Origin: a virus
Virus record (IMG/VR): IMGVR_UViG_3300004369_000199
Location: 1-20,209 of that record
Direction: 5' to 3' (one strand)
Length of the DNA: 20,209 nt
A program made the position numbers and the translations under genes. The notes under the pieces are model-generated. The model did no database searches, was not told where the DNA came from, and saw only the letters and a list, made by a program, of their open reading frames with translations. This document shows, in pieces, positions 1-5,873 of the stretch (positions are counted from its first letter, which is position 1; the number at the start of each line of letters is the position of its first letter).

Positions 1-202
1 CACACCCCCCCCCGCCGTCTGGGGTGGATCAATACGTAGCCTCCCGCCCCACACTCAATTTTGCGGACTCACGTTTCCGCCCCCGTACACTACATTCGGA
101 TCAGTGGTGATTTTGGCGGAGTAACGTATTTGTTTGCGAAGTGGGGATGTGCCACCGTGTAGAACTCAGGTTTGGTTAGTGTACAAGGACAGGAGAGAGT
201 TG
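1..202. other. Left-edge non-coding segment
   Basis: I see no convincing gene in this stretch. It begins with a run of nine C residues (5-13). A weak hairpin can be drawn at 63-80 (GCGGA ... TCCGC). A possible sigma70-like promoter is TTGCGG (62-67) with TACACT (86-91), an 18-base spacer, pointing at the small-gene cluster; it matches consensus poorly and is only a suggestion. An open frame reaches upstream from the first gene to about 134, but the Shine-Dalgarno sequence favours the start at 203. Confidence 0.4.
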
Positions 203-496
203 ATGTCAGATGTTCGGCAGGAGTTGCGAGATAACTGGCCTTATGTGGGTAGTTGTCCGGAGTGTGGGCGTAGCCGTAGTCATTCGATTGAGTGCAGTTT
301 GGCGTCTCATGCTTACCGCATGGAGTTGTTGAAGTGTCTTCGCGAGCGGATGTCCTGGTATCGGGACCATGCAGAGGGGTTTGCTCGGGACGTGTTGTTC
401 TGGCAGGGTAGGCATTCGATGTTGCGTCATGAGAACAACAAGTTGCGTGCTGCGAACCGGAAGTTGTTAGCTAAGTTGGGAGAGTTGAATGGATGA
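203..496 (+). CDS. Small protein with possible zinc-binding Cys motif and C-terminal coiled coil
   Basis: This 97-residue protein has no recognised function. The N-terminal third carries CPECG (Cys18, Cys21) followed by His26 and Cys31, a spacing that could bind one zinc ion and is common in small phage proteins. Residues about 71-95 are charged and leucine-rich with heptad-like spacing, suggesting a short helix or coiled coil. The ATG at 203 is chosen over an upstream start at 134 because AGGAGAG at 191-197 is a good ribosome site at the right distance. Its last bases overlap the start of the next gene, so the two are probably translationally coupled. Function is unknown; a DNA-binding or host-interaction role would be a guess. 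Confidence 0.7.
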   Translation: MSDVRQELRDNWPYVGSCPECGRSRSHSIECSLASHAYRMELLKCLRERMSWYRDHAEGFARDVLFWQGRHSMLRHENNKLRAANRKLLAKLGELNG

Positions 497-719
497 TGGT
501 GAAGTTCTGGCAGTTTGTTTGCGGGATGCAGTGGCAGAGGTGATTCACCGAGCTGCGGATTTGGGTCGTAGCGTGGAGGAGTTGTCTGTGTTGCGTGGTT
601 GTTGCATTCAGATGTTGATGTCGTCGTTTACGGGCGATGTGATTGGAGTGGAGCGTTCTCAGGTTGTTATAGGTCAGATGCTGTGTGATCGAGGTGGTGA
701 GTTGAACCGGGAGCTTTGA
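489..719 (+). CDS. Hypothetical small protein
   Basis: This 76-residue protein is not recognised. It is acidic at the start (MDDGE), largely helical by composition, and contains four cysteines without a clear zinc spacing. The ATG overlaps the end of the preceding gene by eight bases, and GGGAGAG lies just upstream, so coupled translation is likely. It belongs to a run of four small rightward genes. No signal peptide or clear membrane segment is visible. Support comes from gene spacing and ribosome site rather than homology. Confidence 0.6.
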   Translation: MDDGEVLAVCLRDAVAEVIHRAADLGRSVEELSVLRGCCIQMLMSSFTGDVIGVERSQVVIGQMLCDRGGELNREL

Positions 720-779
720 ATTACCACGTTTGAGCGGTTTTGGATTTTGCGTAGTTCTGTAAAGACAGGAGCTTTGACG

Positions 780-974
780 ATGGGCAATGATAGCAGTGAG
801 TTGATTTGGGCGACGGCGTTGGTGTTGATTGTGGCGTTGTTGTGCGGTTCGATAGGGATGCACAGTGCTGCGGTTCATCGGCAGGCGATGGAGAGCGGGT
901 ATCATCAGTCGACGTTGCCGGGCGTGACTGGTGTTTGGTGGGTTAAGGACGGCGAGGTACTGGAGGAAGAATGA
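780..974 (+). CDS. Small single-span membrane protein
   Basis: This 64-residue protein has a short polar N terminus (MGNDSSE), one strongly hydrophobic segment at about residues 9-28 (core ATALVLIVALL) and a polar C-terminal half ending in acidic residues (VLEEE). That predicts a single transmembrane helix or uncleaved signal anchor. The start at 780 is preferred over an in-frame start at 747 because AGGAG at 767-771 sits eight bases upstream. The next gene overlaps its stop (ATGA), showing coupling. Small phage membrane proteins of this type can be holin or spanin components, superinfection-exclusion factors or unknowns. No lysis gene is visible nearby, so I do not assign one of these roles. 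Confidence 0.65.
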   Translation: MGNDSSELIWATALVLIVALLCGSIGMHSAAVHRQAMESGYHQSTLPGVTGVWWVKDGEVLEEE

Positions 975-1189
975 GCAGGACGCACAAGGACAGGGGTAGT
1001 GGTCGTCGTAGTGGTCGTTGGTGTTTTTTGTATGGGATACCGTCGTGGTTCAAGGTTCTGACGAAGCGTCGGAGGCGAGCTAAGGATCGTGGTGTGTTTG
1101 AGCGTGCGGTTGGTCTGGATGTAAACGAAGAGAGCGACGGATTCGAGTTTCCCCGTGTCCGTCGCTCTGATCATTGGGATTGGTGGTAG
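971..1189 (+). CDS. Small basic hypothetical protein
   Basis: This 72-residue protein is rich in Arg and Lys in its first half (RGSGRRSGR and KRRRR) and ends in DHWDWW. No family is recognised. A near-ideal ribosome site (GGAGGAAG) lies directly upstream and the ATG overlaps the previous stop by four bases. The basic N-terminal part could bind nucleic acid or the inner membrane surface, but this is composition only. It is the last gene of the rightward small-gene block and faces the leftward operon that ends at 1272. Confidence 0.6.
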   Translation: MSRTHKDRGSGRRSGRWCFLYGIPSWFKVLTKRRRRAKDRGVFERAVGLDVNEESDGFEFPRVRRSDHWDWW

Positions 1190-1271
1190 CTACCGTCCAG
1201 ACCGTCCAATGCGTCCGGGAACATTTGCACTTGCAGCAGTGTTTCCAGTCTTCACCGGCATGAGTGCTTCC

Positions 1272-1667
1272 TTAGCTGAGTTGCATGATGGAGTTGATTT
1301 CGGGGAGTCCGAGATAGATGTCATCTTTGTGGTGCATTGGTAGTCCTTGAGCGTAGCGGGCTGCGAGGACGGCGACTTTGGCTGGCGTTCCGGGGTAGGC
1401 GTTGTTGGTCATAGGGTCGACGTTGAGGGCTGTTTCCCCGTTGCAGGCCGGGCAGATTCTGGCACCCCGGTTGAATGTTGCTTTGGAGTGGATGACTCCT
1501 TCTCCGTGGCATTTGTTGCAGGTTTCGTATTCTGCGACGGGTCCGATGTTTTCTTCTTCGGCAAATTTGCCGGGGTCGATTCTGGAGTTCGGTTTGTCGA
1601 CCTGCCGGATGTGTCCACCGGAGATGTACGAGTCTTTGGAAGCGGCTCTGACTATGACGTAGCTCAT
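1272..1667 (-). CDS. DnaJ-type zinc-ribbon protein of unknown role
   Basis: This 131-residue protein carries CNKCHGEG (Cys50, Cys53) and CPACNGE (Cys72, Cys75), the CxxCxGxG / CxxCxG pairing of the zinc-binding centre of DnaJ-type chaperones, here outside any J-domain protein. The four cysteines probably hold one zinc. The flanking regions are polar and unrecognised. The ATG overlaps the stop of the preceding leftward gene by four bases, indicating translational coupling. It is the last gene of the leftward operon and converges on the rightward small genes. Stand-alone DnaJ-like zinc fingers occur in many phages, where they are usually unassigned. Confidence 0.75.
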   Translation of the reverse strand: MSYVIVRAASKDSYISGGHIRQVDKPNSRIDPGKFAEEENIGPVAEYETCNKCHGEGVIHSKATFNRGARICPACNGETALNVDPMTNNAYPGTPAKVAVLAARYAQGLPMHHKDDIYLGLPEINSIMQLS

Positions 1668-1987
1668 CGTTTTTTGTTCTTCCTTGATTCTGAGTTCTGA
1701 ATGTCGTCCCGGATGGTGTCGATTTGTGCGACAATTTTGAGTAGCAGGTTGGATTCTTTTTGCAGGCCGACTCTGCGAGCGGCTTCAGCGGATCGTTCGA
1801 GTTCGAGGATGGCGTAGCCTGATCGAAAGAATGCGAACGTCAGTAGTTCTTTGGTAGTGTCAGGCAGTGGGTAGGCAGTCTGGAAGTTTTTGGTGGCGTA
1901 TTCGCTGACTTCTGGTTCGGTTTCTTTGCTGATTGATGGTTTGGGAAGTTGTGGTTTGTGGGCTTCGGTTTTGTAGAAGTCAGGCAT
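1664..1987 (-). CDS. Hypothetical helical protein
   Basis: This 107-residue protein is not recognised. The first about 35 residues are polar and rich in Lys, Pro and Glu, suggesting a disordered tail. Residues about 45-100 look helical (for example ILELERSAEAARRVGLQKES), and the protein ends in the basic stretch SRKNKKR. It lies in the middle of the leftward operon, 18 bases after the preceding gene's stop, and overlaps the zinc-ribbon gene by four bases. The upstream ribosome site is weak (GGA only). The A/C-rich codons follow the strand bias of this whole region. No function is assigned. Confidence 0.65.
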   Translation of the reverse strand: MPDFYKTEAHKPQLPKPSISKETEPEVSEYATKNFQTAYPLPDTTKELLTFAFFRSGYAILELERSAEAARRVGLQKESNLLLKIVAQIDTIRDDIQNSESRKNKKR

Positions 1988-2005
1988 GTTGAATCCGTTC
2001 TGAGG

Positions 2006-2317
2006 TTATTCGGCAGCGTTTTCGGCGGCACTTTCGAGGGCTGATTCGTGAAGGTCTGGGTCTGATTCGATTAGCATCAGTATGGTTTTGTCAGCGTAAA
2101 ACCAGTTGTCGTCGTCACCTTCGTGTTGTGCCCGCTGGAATTCGTTGATGGACTGGACTTCACATTCGATGATCTTGTAGCTGTCGTACATCATGCCGAC
2201 TGAGGTGTCTGCTGCTTCGACTTCGATGGTCAGTTCGACTTCGACGTCTACTTGGTGGATACCGATGGTGATGCAGGCGTATCCGGTCTGGATGCTGAAG
2301 ACTTTTCGGTGCGACAT
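2006..2317 (-). CDS. Hypothetical acidic protein
   Basis: This 103-residue protein is acidic, with a beta-rich N-terminal half (alternating hydrophobic residues, e.g. VDVEVELTIEVEA) and an Asp/Glu/Ala-rich C-terminal tail. No family is recognised. Reading leftward, GGAAG sits about ten bases before the ATG, supporting this start. Its 5' end overlaps the 3' end of the RusA-like gene by 70 bases in another frame, unusually long for this genome. Because it follows a resolvase-like gene, a link to DNA replication or recombination is possible but not shown. Confidence 0.65.
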   Translation of the reverse strand: MSHRKVFSIQTGYACITIGIHQVDVEVELTIEVEAADTSVGMMYDSYKIIECEVQSINEFQRAQHEGDDDNWFYADKTILMLIESDPDLHESALESAAENAAE

Positions 2318-2694
2318 GGTGGTATTTCTTCCGTAAAAACCTGAATCCTGATAGCTGGTCCGATGTGTCTTCTGGTTACATCCTGCAATCCGAAGGTGTT
2401 CGTTATGTGTTTCGTGTCGTCGTCATGGAACCAGCCGCATTCGACGAGACTATCTTCGAGTTGTTTGTAGGTTCCTCGCAGGATGGAGCTGGAGTCCCAG
2501 AGCTTCTGGCCTTTGCCGAGTATGCGGGTAGCCAGTACGGAAACGGGTCGGTTGAATGGTTTGCGTACCATTCCGAGCATCCGCAGGTCTTTGACCATGC
2601 GTTTCCGTGTGCGGTGCGTCCCTGCCCAATGATTCCCCTGCCCATCGTTTTTGTTGTGAATTTCGATGGGCAGGGTGACGTCTAACAGCTTCAT
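2248..2694 (-). CDS. RusA-like Holliday junction resolvase, variant active site
   Basis: RusA proteins are small dimeric nucleases that cut Holliday junctions and are common in phage replication modules. This 148-residue protein opens with a beta strand and an N-HW motif (residues 1-23), then a basic helix. It then has the family's central signature in altered form: WDSSS at 66-70, KQLEDSLVECGWFHDDD at 77-93 and a closing strand near 113-120. The family normally has Asp-x-Asp-Asn where this protein has Asp67-Ser-Ser-Ser, so one usual metal-binding Asp is missing, while the later acidic cluster at 91-93 is kept. GGAG five bases upstream supports the start. The last about 27 residues overlap the next gene and look like an added Ser/Pro-rich tail. 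It follows the serine recombinase by 12 bases. Confidence 0.65.
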   Translation of the reverse strand: MKLLDVTLPIEIHNKNDGQGNHWAGTHRTRKRMVKDLRMLGMVRKPFNRPVSVLATRILGKGQKLWDSSSILRGTYKQLEDSLVECGWFHDDDTKHITNTFGLQDVTRRHIGPAIRIQVFTEEIPPCRTEKSSASRPDTPASPSVSTK

Positions 2695-2706
2695 GCTGTC
2701 TCCGTG

Positions 2707-3438
2707 TCAGTCGAGTGCTGAGTACCGTTTAACGATGCGTTTGATGGATTGCGGGAACCATTTATTGCCACGACAGGTAATGTCTGAGGCTTCGAGTTCG
2801 CTGATGATGTCGGCATAGCTCCAGCGGTAGACGGTTCGCCATTCCATGATCTGAGCAATGACCGCCTGTTCTTCGGGGTTGTGAATCATCCCTTCGTAGT
2901 GTCCGCATTTGGCGTGCCGTTTGGATGTCGTGTCTTCCATCATGCCGTAGGGGAAGTTGGCCGGGTTAAGGTGTGCTTTGCGGTTGTCCATCCGGTGGTT
3001 CATGGCTGATTTGGTACGTTCCGCGATGGCCCGTGGTTCCCATGAGGCAACGCCGAGCAGGAAGGTGGCAATCATTTCGCCGGTCGCTGTTGATGTGTCG
3101 ATCGAGCAGCCACCTTCGTTAGCCAGATGAAGTCGGACATGACTTACTTTCCAGTTTTCGAGGGTAGAGAGTCCGTCGATGGTCTTGCGGAAGACTCGAT
3201 CGAGTTTCATGGCAATGACGTTGGATTCTGGCGGAAGAGCAGCCAGCTTTGCTCCACCGGGTCGTTCGAACAGAGATGTTGTTCGTGCCGAGACTTCCGG
3301 GTCTTCAATGATTCGGTCGACGGCCAGACCGTTGACGTCGCAGTATTTGCGGCAGGATTCGATCTGGACCTGAAGAGAGACGGCACGTTCGGCTGCATGT
3401 TCCGGTCGTGGGCTGTAGCGGCAGTAGATTACGTTCAC
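2707..3438 (-). CDS. Serine recombinase (resolvase/invertase family)
   Basis: Serine recombinases cut and rejoin DNA at short recombination sites through a covalent phosphoserine link. This 243-residue protein has the N-terminal catalytic signature YCRYS with the candidate nucleophile Ser9 and Arg7, then SLQVQIESC, EDPEVSA, and the core MKLDRVFR where families usually show klDRlsR. The segment TGEMIATFLLGVASWEPRAI followed by AERTKS matches the long connecting helix. The C-terminal part (about 185-240) resembles the start of the Recombinase domain, with a helix-turn-helix-like WSYADIISEL. It is shorter than large serine integrases (usually over 400 residues) and a little longer than small resolvases. 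The start is GTG at 3438 with ACAGGA upstream. It heads the leftward operon, divergent from the late genes. Confidence 0.85.
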   Translation of the reverse strand: MNVIYCRYSPRPEHAAERAVSLQVQIESCRKYCDVNGLAVDRIIEDPEVSARTTSLFERPGGAKLAALPPESNVIAMKLDRVFRKTIDGLSTLENWKVSHVRLHLANEGGCSIDTSTATGEMIATFLLGVASWEPRAIAERTKSAMNHRMDNRKAHLNPANFPYGMMEDTTSKRHAKCGHYEGMIHNPEEQAVIAQIMEWRTVYRWSYADIISELEASDITCRGNKWFPQSIKRIVKRYSALD

Positions 3439-3503
3439 GGCATATATCCTGTCTGTCTTCCGTAGTTATTCGACCGAGTAATACCTCGGTACGATAACAT
3501 TGC
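3439..3503. promoter_or_regulatory. Divergent intergenic region with inverted repeat
   Basis: These 65 bases separate the leftward recombinase operon from the rightward late operon, so promoters for both directions should lie here unless transcription enters from outside. A perfect inverted repeat, ACCGAG (3473-3478) and CTCGGT (3485-3490) around a six-base spacer, is a candidate operator or recombinase site. It ends 13 bases before the start of the terminase small-subunit candidate. No confident -35/-10 pair is visible in either direction. Confidence 0.5.
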
Positions 3504-4001
3504 ATGGGAAATGGTCAAGTTGATATTGCTGATTTGCTGCTGTCTGCCGGAAATATCGTCCAGGGCAGCAAGTTGTCGCCACTCGACGCTATCGAGAAAT
3601 TGGACTCACCGCCAGTAAATACCAGTCGGGATGAGCTGGAAGCGTTCGAGCTTCAGGCTGAATCCGCTCCGATGGATTTCTTCCGTGATCTGGAGTGGGC
3701 GTACAACAATCTGGGGAATAAGCGGCCACGGAATCCGCCGAGTGGTTCCGCTCTGCACATGCTGGAGTGGGGTTCGTCTGCCCGTTCTGATTTCATGAAG
3801 CTGATTACCGGCTACATGATGAAGAAGGAAAAAGAGAAAGAGGCAGAGGAAACGCTGAGGGACGACAAGAAGAAGCAGATGAAAATTATTGATTCTCTGA
3901 GGGAAGAGGTTCAGGGGGTTTCTGCCGACATGCTGGCTCAGGTCAGCGATGCCGATCTGCTGGCAATGGTCAAGGCAAGGGGTCTGACTCTTGAACATTG
4001 A
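3504..4001 (+). CDS. Putative terminase small subunit
   Basis: The small terminase subunit recognises phage DNA and regulates the packaging motor. The call rests on position: this 165-residue gene immediately precedes and overlaps the large subunit. The protein is mostly helical, with an acidic/amphipathic N-terminal half and a highly charged helix near residues 106-135 (KKEKEKEAEE, DDKKKQMKI) that could oligomerise as a coiled coil. A clear helix-turn-helix is not evident by eye. ATG at 3504 is the first start in frame, but no good Shine-Dalgarno sequence precedes it and an inverted repeat sits just upstream, so initiation may be unusual or leaderless. Another late-operon leader protein is the alternative. 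Confidence 0.5.
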   Translation: MGNGQVDIADLLLSAGNIVQGSKLSPLDAIEKLDSPPVNTSRDELEAFELQAESAPMDFFRDLEWAYNNLGNKRPRNPPSGSALHMLEWGSSARSDFMKLITGYMMKKEKEKEAEETLRDDKKKQMKIIDSLREEVQGVSADMLAQVSDADLLAMVKARGLTLEH

Positions 4002-5868
4002 GCAGGCCATTGAACTCAACGCTCAGGCCGACTTGCCCGTTGGTGAGACTGACTGGTTCTACCGCAATCTGGTCCCGAAAGACCTGATCGGAAACATGCG
4101 GTTCCGGGAATTCATCCTGAACTGGTCAATGGAGCATCCGGAACACCGGCAGGAATTATGGTCAATCTGCTCCCGTGACATTCTGTTCTACGTCAACACG
4201 TTCGGGTACACGATCAATCCTAAAGAGTACCCGAAGCGTCCGCTGCGTCCGTTCATTACCTATGGGTATCAGGACAAAGCGTTGCCGGAACTGAGTGCGG
4301 CCATCGGTAATTACGACATTGCGGTTCCGAAGACTCGGGATATGGGTGCATCGTGGCTGGGTCTGATTGCGATGGAACACCGCTGGCACTTCACCGGCCT
4401 GCAACTGTTCCTGCTGACGTCGGAGAAAGAGGAACTGGTCGACGGCCCGTCCGAAAAGGCTTTGTTCAACAAGCTGGATTTCTGGTGGAAGCACTTGCCG
4501 GGCTGGCTGGTGCCGACGATGCACAAGCAGAAGAAACACCGGAAGAATCTGGACAATGGTTCTGCTTTCGATGGTGAGGCGACCGTCGAGAACATGGCAA
4601 CCGGGGACCGGCGAACGGCGATCTTCATGGATGAGACGTCGAAGATGGCTAATGCCGACAAGATTTTCACCAGTACACGCGACGTTACGAAGTGCCGAAT
4701 CTTCAACAGTACGCCGAACGGGCGTTTCGGTATTGGTGAGCCGTTCTACAAGCGAATCCGGGATGCGAAGACTCGCCGGATTTTCATGCACTGGTCGCAG
4801 CATCCGGAGAAATCCAGAGGGCTGTACCGGCTGGATCGCAACGGGCGAAAGAAGACGCTCGATCCGAATACCTACAATTGGGAAGACGACTACGACTTCG
4901 AGACGCTCCAGTTTGTCGGGGAAAAGAAGCCTCGCAGCACATGGTACGACGAGCAGTGCGACCGTGCTCAGTCGAAGACCGAGATTGCTCAGGAACTGGA
5001 TATCGACTTCCTCGGGAGTTCTGAACGGTTCGCAGATGACGAGGTCATGTTGAGGGTACGCGACACGTACTGCGAGGAACCTCAGACACGTGGGCGTCTT
5101 TCCGTGGACAGCGAAGACCTGTCAGCCAGGTGGGTGAATCAGGATAACGGGCCGTTTCGCATCTGGTCTGAGCTGCAAGGTAGCAGGCCACCATTAGGCG
5201 TCTATTCGGTTGGGGTCGATATATCAGCAGGCACTGGTGGTTCCTACTCCTCGGAATCCGCCATTGTCATTTGGAACAGTCTGACCAAAGAACAAGTTGC
5301 TTCATTTGCCACAAACACCGAACGGCCAGAACCGTTTGCCTGTTTCGTGGTGGCGGTTTGTAAGTGGTTTCACAACGCATTCATGGTTCCGGAGATCAAT
5401 GGTCCACTCGGCACGACGTTCATGAACAAGGTCCGGGAGTTGTCGTACTGGAACCTGTATGTGCGGGAAGTGAAGGACGTGTTCCATACCGAGAAGACCA
5501 AGAAGATTGGTTACTACAGCACGGACGCGGGGGCAGACATTCTGGGTCGATTACAGGAATCAATGGCCCGCAATCAATGCAAGGTGCGTGACAAGCGGAT
5601 TGTGGATCAGTTTCTGGAATACGAATGGAAAGCGGGACGGCTGGTTCATGCTGGTTCGCAATCCAGTGAGGGTGAATCAGACAAGGGGAAAACGCATGGT
5701 GACATTGCCATCGCGGCGGCATGTGGCTGGTTAGGTGTGACATCGAAGCCGGTATTTGTGGCACCTCCCGTTGATCCAAAGCCGGAATTCGGGACGGTCG
5801 GCTACAGGCAGAAGATGCAGGCAGAACAGAACGCACGAAACACCTTCGTCAGTGACTTTGACTGGTAA
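3991..5868 (+). CDS. terL: Terminase large subunit (ATPase and nuclease)
   Basis: The large terminase subunit drives DNA into the prohead and cuts the concatemer. In this 625-residue protein the ATPase half shows a P-loop variant, PKTRDMGASW (113-122), a Walker B IFMDE (211-215) and a coupling motif FNSTPNG (238-244). The RNase H-like nuclease half shows VGVD (Asp410), VPEIN (Glu468) and HGDIAIA (Asp571), a plausible metal-binding triad. Length and motif order fit the family. The start is TTG at 3991, supported by AAGGGG at 3977-3982 with eight bases between, and it overlaps the previous stop. The portal gene follows five bases later. The P-loop lacks the classic GK(S/T) ending, as in other terminases with the catalytic basic residue at the front. 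Confidence 0.93.
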   Translation: MNIEQAIELNAQADLPVGETDWFYRNLVPKDLIGNMRFREFILNWSMEHPEHRQELWSICSRDILFYVNTFGYTINPKEYPKRPLRPFITYGYQDKALPELSAAIGNYDIAVPKTRDMGASWLGLIAMEHRWHFTGLQLFLLTSEKEELVDGPSEKALFNKLDFWWKHLPGWLVPTMHKQKKHRKNLDNGSAFDGEATVENMATGDRRTAIFMDETSKMANADKIFTSTRDVTKCRIFNSTPNGRFGIGEPFYKRIRDAKTRRIFMHWSQHPEKSRGLYRLDRNGRKKTLDPNTYNWEDDYDFETLQFVGEKKPRSTWYDEQCDRAQSKTEIAQELDIDFLGSSERFADDEVMLRVRDTYCEEPQTRGRLSVDSEDLSARWVNQDNGPFRIWSELQGSRPPLGVYSVGVDISAGTGGSYSSESAIVIWNSLTKEQVASFATNTERPEPFACFVVAVCKWFHNAFMVPEINGPLGTTFMNKVRELSYWNLYVREVKDVFHTEKTKKIGYYSTDAGADILGRLQESMARNQCKVRDKRIVDQFLEYEWKAGRLVHAGSQSSEGESDKGKTHGDIAIAAACGWLGVTSKPVFVAPPVDPKPEFGTVGYRQKMQAEQNARNTFVSDFDW

Positions 5869-5873
5869 CACCA

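Noticed and set aside
471-905. Leftward 144-codon frame antisense to the small-gene cluster
   Set aside because: Its low-complexity His/Gln/Arg/Thr composition is what the G/T-rich strand gives when read backwards; no ribosome site or family pattern is seen.
1192-1250. Possible bidirectional terminator between the convergent operons, including an imperfect hairpin near 1218-1246 and a repeated ACCGTCCA
   Set aside because: The stem needs a bulge and is short, and there is no T run on either side.
1155-1343. Rightward 62-codon frame with GTG start at the convergent junction
   Set aside because: It overlaps the ends of two better-supported genes on opposite strands by 35 and 72 bases and has no clear ribosome site.
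2365-2685. Rightward 106-codon frame antisense to the RusA-like gene
   Set aside because: The leftward frame has family motifs and a ribosome site; this one has neither.
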